Source: Breznakibacter xylanolyticus (GTDB taxonomy: Bacteria > Bacteroidota > Bacteroidia > Bacteroidales > Marinilabiliaceae). Taken from it: a stretch of DNA of 47,670 bases. The DNA is taken from the NCBI RefSeq assembly GCF_003254275.1, contig NZ_QKZK01000009.1, forward strand, positions 1 to 47,670. Direction: 5' to 3'. A model generated the notes under the pieces. It did no database searches, was not told where the DNA came from, and saw only the letters and a program-made list of their open reading frames with translations. Below are positions 35,365 to 42,703 of this stretch, one piece after another. Position numbers and translations under genes: made by a program. Each line of letters begins with the position of its first letter. Within the stretch, counting starts at the first letter, position 1.

Positions 35365-35396
35365 AAGGGAGGGCTTTGGGCTCTCCCTTTTTTGTT
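35365..35396 (+). terminator. Terminator of the exbB-exbD operon
   Basis: AAGGGAG (35365-35371) pairs with CTCCCTT (35383-35389), followed by TTTTTT and further T-rich sequence. It lies 23 bp past the second exbD stop. Confidence 0.85.
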
Positions 35397-35405
35397 TTTG
35401 GATGG

Positions 35406-35435
35406 TTTGGTATGTCACACAATTTTCTAATTTCG
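35406..35435 (+). promoter_or_regulatory. Putative corA promoter
   Basis: TTTG at 35406-35409 and TAATTTCG at 35428-35435 (one mismatch to TAnnTTTG) are 18 bp apart. The corA ATG is 104 bp downstream and is preceded by an unusual strong purine run (GGGAGGTGGAG, ending 4 bp before the ATG) that may act as a Shine-Dalgarno site. Confidence 0.5.
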
Positions 35436-35538
35436 CAAACGATTTTTAAGTGTAATTCAAATGGATGATTATCACCCGGAAATAGATTAATCACAAGGGC
35501 ATCTTCTGATGCTCTGATAAAGCGTTGGGAGGTGGAGT

Positions 35539-36465
35539 ATGATTGGTTATTATGTGAGCAATCGGGGTTTGCACACTGTTGCCCAGTGGGAGCCAGGGTG
35601 TTGGATTAATGTGGAGTGCCCAGGTGATGAGGATCGTGAGTTGTTGCTCAATCGTTATCAGGTTCCGGAAGCTTTTTTAAATGATATTGAGGACGTTGAT
35701 GAGCGACCGCGCATTGAAGAGGAGGATGGATGGCATTTGATTGTGATTCGGATTCCTTGTCGCAATGTTGATAGTGGTGTTCCTTATTCAACAGTCCCTT
35801 TAGGTTTAATATTTAAAGACGAAGTGGTGGTGTCGGTTTGCCATTTTAAGACCGATTTGATTGATGACTTTATTCTTTACACTAAGCGGAAAGCATTTGA
35901 TATTCATACCCGATACGATTTAGCTTTTCGATTGTTATTGTCGGCTTCTGTGTGGTACCAGAAGTACCTAAAACAGGTAAATATGCGCATTAAGGAGGCT
36001 GAGAAGGAGTTGGAACGATCTATTCGCAACGAGGATTTGCAGACCTTGCTCAAGCTCGAAAAATCACTTGAGTTTTTTATCACTTCCCTCAAAGGGAACG
36101 ATATCCTTTTACACAAGTTGCGAAACCTTAAATCGCATCGGGATACGTTTGATGCCGACTTGGTTGAAGACGTTGAAATTGAGTTAAAACAAGCTCAGGA
36201 AACCACCAATACCTATAGTAACATTTTGAGCGGGATGATGGATGCGTATGCTTCGGTGATCTCCAATAACCTGAACGTGATTATGAAACAGTTGACATTG
36301 GTGTCAATTATTTTGATGATTCCCACGTTAATTGCCAGTTTGTTTGGAATGAATGTCCGGAACGGGCTTGAAGAACAATCGTGGAGTTTTGGGTTGATTA
36401 TTATTATTTCGGTAATGTTGTCGGGGATTGGCGTGTTTTTATTTAAACGGAAGAAATGGTTTTGA
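35539..36465 (+). CDS. corA: CorA-family magnesium/divalent-cation transporter
   Basis: A 308-residue pentameric inner-membrane channel for Mg2+ (and often Co2+). The long N-terminal cytoplasmic domain is rich in acidic and helical segments (EKELERSIRNEDLQTLLKLE). Two membrane helices follow at the C-terminus, with the selectivity motif GMN in ASLFGMNVRNG. The last residues are basic (FKRKKWF), typical of the family. It is monocistronic between two strong terminators. No regulatory RNA such as a Mg2+ sensor was recognised upstream. Confidence 0.93.
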   Translation: MIGYYVSNRGLHTVAQWEPGCWINVECPGDEDRELLLNRYQVPEAFLNDIEDVDERPRIEEEDGWHLIVIRIPCRNVDSGVPYSTVPLGLIFKDEVVVSVCHFKTDLIDDFILYTKRKAFDIHTRYDLAFRLLLSASVWYQKYLKQVNMRIKEAEKELERSIRNEDLQTLLKLEKSLEFFITSLKGNDILLHKLRNLKSHRDTFDADLVEDVEIELKQAQETTNTYSNILSGMMDAYASVISNNLNVIMKQLTLVSIILMIPTLIASLFGMNVRNGLEEQSWSFGLIIIISVMLSGIGVFLFKRKKWF

Positions 36466-36493
36466 TAGTGCTTGTGGCAATGCATTATGAAAT

Positions 36494-36532
36494 AAAAACA
36501 GACCGTCCTGTGTAAATAGGCGGTCTGTTTTT
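36494..36532. terminator. Bidirectional terminator between corA and pssA
   Basis: A 12-bp perfect stem, AAAAACAGACCG (36494-36505) with CGGTCTGTTTTT (36521-36532), provides A and T tracts on both sides. It lies between convergent genes. Confidence 0.9.
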
Positions 36533-36548
36533 GTATGGGGTTTGTGTG

Positions 36549-37277
36549 TTAATTTTTTTGTGTCATATTAGCGACAATCGAGAAGAGGATGTACAGTAAA
36601 ATCAGGATGGAGATGCCTCCCCAGCCCAGAATTCCTATAAGAATGAGTCCTGCAATTAATAGAGTGTATCGTGGTGCATTGCCTTGCCATCCGTAGGTTT
36701 TGAATTTTAGAGAAAACATGGGTATTTCGCTTACCAATAGTGAACTGAAAATGGCAATGGCAATGATGATAAATGTTGGCGACAGGATGTTTTGAAGTGC
36801 CGTTGCCGATGGGCTTTTCAATAATAGCACGAATGATGCCGTGAAAATACCCGTTGCAGTGGTGGTAAGTCCCAGAAAGTTTTCACTTTGCCGAGTGTCG
36901 ACATTGAACTTTGCCAGTCTTAGAGCCGCAAATGCCACCAGGATGAACGGGGACATCACGATAATCTGGTTGATGAGGCTCATGTTGAAGAACGATTGGT
37001 TGGTGCTGGCAAATTTGAGACTGTACATCATGTTTGACCAGATGGCAGCCGGTGCAAAACCAAAGCTAATGAGGTCGGCCAGGGAGTCGAGTTGTTTGCC
37101 GATTTCGCTGTAGGCTTTCAGGGCGCGTGCTGCAAATCCATCGGCAAAGTCAAATAGCGCACCGAAAAAGATGAGATATGCAGCCGTTTCCCAGTGGCCA
37201 TGAATGGCCATAAAGACTGCAAAAACACCGCAAAGGAGGTTGAGGAGGGTGATGAAATTAGGGATGAATCGTGTCAT
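36549..37277 (-). CDS. pssA: CDP-diacylglycerol-serine O-phosphatidyltransferase
   Basis: Makes phosphatidylserine, the precursor of phosphatidylethanolamine, in the inner membrane. The 242-residue protein has the CDP-alcohol phosphatidyltransferase motif D-G-x2-A-R-x8-G-x3-D-x3-D in ADGFAARALKAYSEIGKQLD followed by SLAD, near residues 47-70. Seven to eight hydrophobic segments complete the chain. The length and motif match the PssA type II form usual in Bacteroidota. It is divergent from the his operon and shares a 335-bp intergenic region with it. Confidence 0.92.
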   Translation of the reverse strand: MTRFIPNFITLLNLLCGVFAVFMAIHGHWETAAYLIFFGALFDFADGFAARALKAYSEIGKQLDSLADLISFGFAPAAIWSNMMYSLKFASTNQSFFNMSLINQIIVMSPFILVAFAALRLAKFNVDTRQSENFLGLTTTATGIFTASFVLLLKSPSATALQNILSPTFIIIAIAIFSSLLVSEIPMFSLKFKTYGWQGNAPRYTLLIAGLILIGILGWGGISILILLYILFSIVANMTQKN

Positions 37278-37401
37278 TGCTTTGTTAATTGGATTGAATG
37301 GCGAATGTAATGCAAACTCTTTATCTATGATGTTGTTTTATATGAAAAATGTGTGAAGGAAGCTTTTCCTGAAGGACGAAGTTAAAAAATCAGGGATATT
37401 T

Positions 37402-37432
37402 TTTGTGACTTTGAATTATCCTTTTAATTTTG
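37402..37432 (+). promoter_or_regulatory. his operon promoter
   Basis: TTTG at 37402-37405 and TAATTTTG at 37425-37432 (perfect TAnnTTTG) are 19 bp apart, the best promoter match in the window. Transcription should start near 37438, about 18 nt before the leader-peptide ATG. Confidence 0.75.
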
Positions 37433-37455
37433 CAAATGATTTGAATATAAAACAA

Positions 37456-37509
37456 ATGAACACTAACACACATCATCATCACCATCTTGTCTTACGCCAT
37501 ATAGGGTAG
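37456..37509 (+). CDS. hisL: his operon leader peptide
   Basis: A 17-residue peptide, MNTNTHHHHHHLVLRHIG with five consecutive His codons at positions 6-10 (37471-37485; the string here should be read as five His before LVL) and a sixth His at position 15 (37498-37500), stop TAG at 37507-37509. Such a His run directly upstream of hisG is the hallmark of a ribosome-mediated attenuator: when charged histidyl-tRNA is scarce, ribosomes stall in the run. The start lies just after a strong promoter and is preceded by A-rich sequence, a usual Bacteroidota translation start. The function is inferred from position and composition. Confidence 0.9.
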   Translation: MNTNTHHHHHLVLRHIG

Positions 37510-37577
37510 GTGGTTTGATTGTGTCTGTTTGTGAAAGATATGTATCAGGGCTTATCCATTTGGGTAGGCCTTTTTTA
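37504..37577 (+). promoter_or_regulatory. his attenuator: antiterminator and intrinsic terminator
   Basis: Terminator: GGCTTATCC (37549-37557) pairs with GGGTAGGCC (37562-37570) over nine pairs (two G-U), loop ATTT, followed by TTTTTT (37571-37576). Antiterminator: the heptamer GGGTAGG in the 3' arm (37562-37568) is repeated exactly at 37504-37510, overlapping the leader stop codon, and can pair instead with CTTATCC (37551-37557), destroying the terminator. A ribosome that reaches the stop codon covers the upstream copy, so the terminator forms. A ribosome stalled on the His codons leaves it free. The pairings are seen; the mechanism is inferred. Confidence 0.85.
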
Positions 37578-37612
37578 TTGTCACGAGAGGGAAATAACTA
37601 AAAGAAAACGAT

Positions 37613-38464
37613 ATGTTACGAATTGCATTGCAGAAGAAAGGCCGTTTGAACGAAGATTCAATGGCATTGCTCAAAGAAGCAGGAATCAAGTTTAATGTTG
37701 GCAGCGGAAAATTGGTGGCCACATGTGCCGACTTTCCTATCGAAGTGTTGTTTTTGCGCGATGATGATATACCACAGACTGTAGCCAACAATGTGGCCGA
37801 TATCGGAATTGTTGGTGAAAATGAGTATCAGGAAAAGCAATATGAACTCACCATTGCCAAACGTTTAGGCTTTAGCAAGTGTCGCATTTCGTTGGCCATC
37901 CCTAAGGAGGAGAACTATACCGATTTAGGTTGGTTCAACGGCAAAAAAGTGGCCACCTCATATCCGGTGATTCTTCGGAACTTTTTTAATGAGAAAAACA
38001 TCAATGCCGAGATTCATGAAATTGCCGGGTCAGTAGAAATTGCACCTGGTATTGGGTTGGCCGATGCCATTTTTGATATTGTAAGTTCCGGAAGTACCTT
38101 GGTGGCCAACCACCTTAAGGAGGTGGAAGTGGTGATGAAATCGGAAGCCTTGTTGGTGGCTGCGCCCGGTATTTCAGCCGATAAACAAGCCCTGCTTGAT
38201 GAGATTATTTTCCGTATCAATTCGGTGAATGCTGCCAAATCGAACAAGTATATCTTGCTGAACGCGCCCAACGACAAAGTTGCTGAAATTGTGAAGGTGC
38301 TGCCAGGCATGAAAAGCCCCACTGTATTGCCTTTGGCTCAAGAGGGATGGAGCTCTATTCATTCTGTAATTGGCGACAAGCAATTTTGGGATGTCATCGG
38401 TAAACTGAAAGAAGCCGGTGCTGAAGGCATCTTGGTGGTTCCCATCGAAAAAATGATTCTTTAA
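37613..38464 (+). CDS. hisG: ATP phosphoribosyltransferase, long form
   Basis: First step of histidine synthesis: joins ATP and PRPP. The 283-residue length and C-terminal regulatory domain (about 210-283, LLNAPNDKVAEIVKVLPG to EGILVVPIEKMIL) mark the long, homohexameric, histidine-inhibited form, which needs no HisZ. The catalytic domains show LRIALQKKGRLNEDS, VADIGIVGENEY, the PRPP-binding EIAPGIGLADAIFDIVSSG and TLVANHL. It is 36 bp after the attenuator's T tract, so it is the first gene controlled by it, and hisD follows by 9 bp. Confidence 0.96.
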   Translation: MLRIALQKKGRLNEDSMALLKEAGIKFNVGSGKLVATCADFPIEVLFLRDDDIPQTVANNVADIGIVGENEYQEKQYELTIAKRLGFSKCRISLAIPKEENYTDLGWFNGKKVATSYPVILRNFFNEKNINAEIHEIAGSVEIAPGIGLADAIFDIVSSGSTLVANHLKEVEVVMKSEALLVAAPGISADKQALLDEIIFRINSVNAAKSNKYILLNAPNDKVAEIVKVLPGMKSPTVLPLAQEGWSSIHSVIGDKQFWDVIGKLKEAGAEGILVVPIEKMIL

Positions 38465-38473
38465 AAGGCATTT

Positions 38474-39751
38474 ATGCAAATATCCATCAGACCCGCTGTG
38501 GATCAGTGGAGCGAATTGCTTCGCCGTCCCAATATTGATGTGTCCGACTTGTTTGGCATGGTTCAGGAGGTACTCAATCATATCCGTACCGATGGCGATG
38601 CGGCCGTGCGTCGTTATACTGCCAAATTTGACGGATACGATGCCCAGGTTGTGCAAGTGTCGCAAGAGGAGATTGACCGTGCCTGCATGGCCGTGTCCAA
38701 CGAGCTTAAGCAAGCCATTATCACCGCCCGGCACAATGTGGAGAAGTTTCATTCGGCTCAACATCTTGCGGTAAAAAAAATTGTAACACAGCCCGGTGTG
38801 ACCTGTTGGCAAAAAAGCGTGGGCATCGAAAAGGTTGGCCTTTATATTCCGGGAGGAACAGCACCTCTGTTTTCAACGGTGTTGATGCTGGCTGTGCCGG
38901 CTAAAATTGCCGGTTGTAAGGAAATTGTGTTGTGCACCCCGCCCGATAAGGAGGGGAATATTCATCCTGCCATTCTTTACACCGCTTCGCTGGTGGGGGT
39001 TCACAAGGTGTTTAAGGTCGGGGGCATTCAGGCCGTAGGTGCTATGGCTTACGGAACCGAAAGCATTCCCAAGGTGTATAAAATCTTTGGCCCCGGTAAC
39101 CGTTACGTTACGGCAGCCAAGCAATTGGTAAGCTTGCGCGATGTGGCCATTGACATGCCGGCAGGCCCTTCGGAGGTGCTGGTGATGGCCGACAACTCAG
39201 CCAATGCCGCCTTTGTGGCTTCCGACCTGTTGTCGCAGGCCGAGCATGGTGCCGACAGCCAGGTGATTTTGGTGACCAACAGCGAGGATATGCTCAATAA
39301 TGTGATGGCTGAGGTAAAGGTACAAGTGGCGCGTTTGCCCCGCGAGGAGGCCGCCACCAAGGCATTGACTCACAGTCGTGCCATATTGCTCGATACTGTT
39401 GAAGAAATGGTGGCGCTGAGCAATGCCTATGCACCTGAGCACCTGATATTGAGTGTGAAGGATGTGCATCGGGTGGCCGAGCGCATTGTTAATGCCGGTT
39501 CGGTGTTTATGGGCAACTACACGCCCGAAAGTGCCGGCGATTACGCCTCCGGCACCAATCACACGTTGCCCACTCACGGATATGCCACGGCTTATTCGGG
39601 CGTAAACCTCGATAGCTACATTCGTAAAATTACGTTTCAGGAGATTACCCGCGATGGTCTCATGAAGTTGGGGCCTGTGATTGAAACCATGGCCGCTGCC
39701 GAGCTGCTCGAAGCTCATAAAAATGCCGTGACCCTGCGCCTGAACAGCTAA
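38474..39751 (+). CDS. hisD: Histidinol dehydrogenase
   Basis: Catalyses the last two oxidations from histidinol to histidine with NAD and zinc. The 425-residue protein has IPGGTAPLFSTVLMLAVPAK, IFGPGNRYVTAAKQLV, DMPAGPSEVLVMAD, the zinc/substrate motif LLSQAEHGADSQVIL and SAGDYASGTNHTLPT near the C-terminus. The region is more G+C-rich at third positions than the genes left of 37 kb. It follows hisG by 9 bp and precedes hisC by 38 bp. Confidence 0.96.
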   Translation: MQISIRPAVDQWSELLRRPNIDVSDLFGMVQEVLNHIRTDGDAAVRRYTAKFDGYDAQVVQVSQEEIDRACMAVSNELKQAIITARHNVEKFHSAQHLAVKKIVTQPGVTCWQKSVGIEKVGLYIPGGTAPLFSTVLMLAVPAKIAGCKEIVLCTPPDKEGNIHPAILYTASLVGVHKVFKVGGIQAVGAMAYGTESIPKVYKIFGPGNRYVTAAKQLVSLRDVAIDMPAGPSEVLVMADNSANAAFVASDLLSQAEHGADSQVILVTNSEDMLNNVMAEVKVQVARLPREEAATKALTHSRAILLDTVEEMVALSNAYAPEHLILSVKDVHRVAERIVNAGSVFMGNYTPESAGDYASGTNHTLPTHGYATAYSGVNLDSYIRKITFQEITRDGLMKLGPVIETMAAAELLEAHKNAVTLRLNS

Positions 39752-39789
39752 GGTTTTCATGCTGATGTTGAAATTTTAAATGACAACTT

Positions 39790-40821
39790 ATGAACTATTT
39801 CGAAAAACTTTTACGACCCAATATCGCTCGATTAAAACCTTATTCATCAGCTCGCGACGAGTACACCGGTGACGAGGGGGTGTTTCTCGATGCCAACGAA
39901 AATCCCTTTAATTCGCCCTACAACCGTTATCCCGACCCGCGTCAGCGTGTGTTGAAGGCCAAAATTGCAGCCATCAAGGGCGTTGAGCCGGGCTGTATTT
40001 TTCTGGGCAATGGTAGCGATGAACCCATCGATCTGATGTATCGTGCCTTTTGCGAGCCGGGGGTCGACAATGTGGTGTCCATTGACCCTACATACGGGAT
40101 GTATCAGGTTGCTGCCGATATCAACAACATTGAGGTGCGTAAGGTGTTGCTCACTGCCGATTATCAGATGGATGTGCCTGCTTTGCTGGCGGCGGCTGAT
40201 GACAACACCAAACTGTTGTTTCTCTGTTCGCCCAATAACCCCACCGGCAATTGTTTTCATATTGCAGACATTGAGGCCATCCTCAAAGGGTTTAAAGGAA
40301 TGGTGGTGCTGGATGAAGCCTACATCGACTTCGCTCCCGGTAAAAGTTTCCTGCCCCGACTGGCCGAATTTCCCAATCTGGTGATTCTGCAAACCTTTTC
40401 GAAGGCATGGGGCATGGCCGGATTGCGTTTGGGAATGGCTTTTGCTTCGCCCGAGCTGGTGCAGGTGCTCAGTAAAATTAAGTATCCCTACAACCTCAAT
40501 ATTCTGACCCAACAGACAGCCCTGGAGTTGCTCGACAGTGTGTCGGAGATGGAGAATTGGGTGAAGCTGTTGCTCAACGAGCGTGAGGTGCTTTCGGCCG
40601 AGTTGGCCAAGCTGCCTTTTGTAAAGAAGCAGTATCCTTCGGATTCCAACTTTTTGTTGGTGAAGACTGAGGAACCCCGTAAGATCTATCAATATCTGGT
40701 GGGTCATAAAATCATCATCCGCGACCGTTCGTCGGTGGCCTTGTGCGAGGGATGCCTGCGCATCACGGTGGGATCGCCCGACGAGAATCGTCAGTTGCTT
40801 GATGCGCTCAAAAAATATTGA
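39790..40821 (+). CDS. hisC: Histidinol-phosphate aminotransferase
   Basis: PLP-dependent transfer of an amino group to imidazole-acetol phosphate. The 343-residue fold-type I enzyme shows [47 protein letters not shown] and the PLP lysine Lys205 in [15 protein letters not shown]. The C-terminal Arg that binds substrate phosphate is in [11 protein letters not shown]. It is the third gene of the his operon. The usual fourth gene, hisB, does not follow directly: 1.9 kb of other genes intervene. Confidence 0.96.
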   Translation: MNYFEKLLRPNIARLKPYSSARDEYTGDEGVFLDANENPFNSPYNRYPDPRQRVLKAKIAAIKGVEPGCIFLGNGSDEPIDLMYRAFCEPGVDNVVSIDPTYGMYQVAADINNIEVRKVLLTADYQMDVPALLAAADDNTKLLFLCSPNNPTGNCFHIADIEAILKGFKGMVVLDEAYIDFAPGKSFLPRLAEFPNLVILQTFSKAWGMAGLRLGMAFASPELVQVLSKIKYPYNLNILTQQTALELLDSVSEMENWVKLLLNEREVLSAELAKLPFVKKQYPSDSNFLLVKTEEPRKIYQYLVGHKIIIRDRSSVALCEGCLRITVGSPDENRQLLDALKKY

Positions 40822-40893
40822 GTTAACCTTATTGGCGATGGCCGGCAGATGTGAGACATCGGATTGGTCATCGCCTTTAATTTTTCTGAAGGG

Positions 40894-41808
40894 ATGAAGA
40901 ACGCTTTTATTTTAATCTTTTTAGCGATGATGACAACCGCATGGGGTCAGTACCGGCGCATCGCTTTGTGGGACGGAGAAGTGCCCGGCAATAAAGCCAA
41001 TGTGCAGGTGGCTGAAGTGAATGTGAATAACCGCGTGTCGAAGGTGACACGGCCCGAGCTGTTGCATTACAAGGCTGTGAATGGTGTCGATTCGCTCCGG
41101 CCGGCCATTGTCATTGTGCCCGGTGGCGGCTACATTCGCGAAGCCATCGATCACGAGGGATATCTGGCCGCCGAGTGGTTTGCCCGGCAGGGCTTCGAAG
41201 CCTTTGTGCTCAAATATCGCCTGCCCGATCGTGAGCTGGTGAATGACGCTGCGTTAGTGCCTCTGATGGATGGTCAGCAGGCCATTTACCTGGTGCGTTC
41301 GCGGGCTGCCGAGTTTGGCGTGGACGCCTCGCGGGTGGGCATCATTGGCTTTTCGGCGGGCGGGCATTTGGCTTCGTCGGTCTCTACCATGTTTTCGGAA
41401 CCTGTCAACAAGCAGTTGAAACCGGCCGATGTGCGCCCCGATTTCTCGGTGCTGATGTATCCCGTTATTTCGATGGATACGTTGGTGACGCATCGGGGCA
41501 GCCGCGACAATCTGTTGGGCAAGGAGCCCGATGAGGCGATGGTGGCCCGTTTCTCCACCGACCTGCAAGTGTCGGCACAAACGCCGGTGACGCTCATGGT
41601 TCACGCCATCGACGACAAGGCCGTGCCGGTGGCCAACACCGAGCGCTATGCCGGTAACTTGTTTGCCAGGGGCGGCAACGTCACCAAGGTGATTCTGCCC
41701 ATGGGCGGCCATGGTTTCGGTTTCGACCCTAAGCGTCCGGTTGCTTACTGGACCGGTTATTTGAAGACCTGGCTGGAGGCTAATGGATGGATGACGGGTG
41801 TGAAATAA
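40894..41808 (+). CDS. Secreted alpha/beta-hydrolase, acetylxylan/BD-FAE-type esterase
   Basis: A 304-residue exported esterase. The signal peptide (KNAFILIFLAMMTTAWGQ) precedes an alpha/beta-hydrolase domain with the oxyanion motif VIVPGGGYIREAIDHEG, the Ser nucleophile in GIIGFSAGGHLASS, the Asp in VHAIDDKAVPV and the His in GGHGFGFDP. Family members deacetylate xylan or cleave feruloyl esters; the substrate here is unknown. It fits plant-polysaccharide use, like the rhamnogalacturonan lyase 3 kb away. It begins 72 bp after hisC and may be co-transcribed with his genes or have its own promoter. The ATG at 40894 places the signal at the N-terminus. Confidence 0.85.
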   Translation: MKNAFILIFLAMMTTAWGQYRRIALWDGEVPGNKANVQVAEVNVNNRVSKVTRPELLHYKAVNGVDSLRPAIVIVPGGGYIREAIDHEGYLAAEWFARQGFEAFVLKYRLPDRELVNDAALVPLMDGQQAIYLVRSRAAEFGVDASRVGIIGFSAGGHLASSVSTMFSEPVNKQLKPADVRPDFSVLMYPVISMDTLVTHRGSRDNLLGKEPDEAMVARFSTDLQVSAQTPVTLMVHAIDDKAVPVANTERYAGNLFARGGNVTKVILPMGGHGFGFDPKRPVAYWTGYLKTWLEANGWMTGVK

Positions 41809-41849
41809 CTTGAGCGAGGAATTCAATTCTTATTGGGGGTTGGATGTCG

Positions 41850-41857
41850 TATCTTTG
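41850..41857 (+). promoter_or_regulatory. Putative -7 box of the HEPN/MNT module
   Basis: TATCTTTG is a perfect TAnnTTTG box. The nearest TTG (41833-41835) is only 14 bp upstream, short for a -33 element. It suggests that the module is not expressed only from the his promoter. Confidence 0.5.
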
Positions 41858-41865
41858 TTGTCATC

Positions 41866-41946
41866 ATGAGTGTTGTGCCAGAAGTGACGAGCGTAGAATA
41901 TCTGCTGAAAGATTATCTGTTTGTAATAGATTTGATCAACGATTAA
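41866..41946 (+). CDS. Short ORF, possible remnant of a DUF2442-type gene
   Basis: A 26-residue frame begins 8 bp after the -7 box and ends 3 bp before the HEPN start. The start MSVVPEVTSVEYLLKDYL resembles the N-terminus of small DUF2442 proteins (pattern P-x-V-T-S-V-x-Y, then a strand), followed by an early stop. It could be a degenerate gene end, a leader peptide, or chance. No search was possible. Confidence 0.3.
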   Translation: MSVVPEVTSVEYLLKDYLFVIDLIND

Positions 41947-41949
41947 AAG

Positions 41950-42335
41950 ATGAATGCCAAAATTAAATATTGGATTGATTTGTCGGATTATGATCTTGAA
42001 ACAGCAGAAGCCATGCTGATGAGTAAGCGATATTTATATGTTGGATTTATGTGCCATCAAACCATCGAAAAAGCTTTTAAAGCCTATTTTGCCAAGATGA
42101 GTCCTGATGTTGTCCCGTTTCTCATAGTTTGTCTTACTTAGCTAAGAAGGGTGGTTTCTATGAGTTGTTTACAGATGTGCAAAAGGAATTTATTGACCAG
42201 ATTGAACCTCTCAATATTGAGGCACGTTATCCTTCTCATAAAGAAAGATTGCTGAGGAGTTTGAGTGATGCTAAATGCATTGAATTGATATGTAGAACTA
42301 AAGAATTGCAGCAATGGATAAAAGAGAAGCTATAG
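41950..42335 (+). pseudogene. HEPN-domain protein, frameshifted in this sequence
   Basis: A small helical HEPN protein (PF05168-like), partner of the following nucleotidyltransferase. Frame 1 gives YWIDLSDYDLETAEAML, then YVGFMCHQTIEKAFKAYFAK and ends at a TAG (42139). The continuation SYLAKKGGFYELF to the C-terminus lies in the next frame. One extra T in the run at 42118-42120 joins them through VPFSHSLSYLAKK, a good family match, giving 128 residues. No RX4HXY motif of the HepT toxin is present, so toxin activity is unclear. It overlaps the MNT gene by 22 bases. Confidence 0.75.
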
Positions 42336-42616
42336 GTAAAGTAACCCAATACAGCTCGTTGCTAAAACAGCATATGCAATTTGAAAAGGTATATCTTTTT
42401 GGTTCATATGCCAAGAATACGAACCGGGAAGATAGCGATATTGATGTTGCCATTGTTGTGAAGCATGTGGATGGTGATTTCTTTTCGGTGACCCCTTTGC
42501 TTTGGAAGCTGCGACGAGAAGTTGACGACCGCATTGAGCCGATTCTCATCGAACGGGATTTTGATGATGCCGGATTTATGAGTGAAATCTTAGAGCATGG
42601 AATTGAAATCGCCTAA
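42314..42616 (+). CDS. MNT-family minimal nucleotidyltransferase
   Basis: A 100-residue nucleotidyltransferase of the antitoxin type. The motif GSYAKNTNREDSDID (G-S-x10-D-x-D, about residues 30-44) forms the metal and nucleotide site and matches the MntA pattern. In HepT/MntA (type VII) systems the MNT partner transfers AMP to a tyrosine of the HEPN toxin; the RX4HXY target motif is not visible in this HEPN. The 22-bp overlap with the HEPN gene indicates translational coupling. It is followed by an AAGGAGG run (42618-42624), rare in this phylum, and hisB starts 87 bp downstream. Confidence 0.85.
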   Translation: MDKREAIGKVTQYSSLLKQHMQFEKVYLFGSYAKNTNREDSDIDVAIVVKHVDGDFFSVTPLLWKLRREVDDRIEPILIERDFDDAGFMSEILEHGIEIA

Positions 42617-42703
42617 GAAGGAGGCTGGTTGTTTTATCCCAATAAATTAAATGGAGTGTTGATTGCGCTGCATCAATTTCGTGCAGCCAAGTATGATAGA
42701 ACT

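Noticed and set aside
39847-40707. 286-codon open frame antisense to hisC
   Set aside because: hisC has its complete PLP-binding motif set; the reverse frame has no motif.
42629-42703. N-terminal extension of hisB from a TTG preceded by AAGGAGG
   Set aside because: Although the AAGGAGG spacing is possible, the extra 25 residues are unlike HisB N-termini, and an ATG at the conserved position is present.
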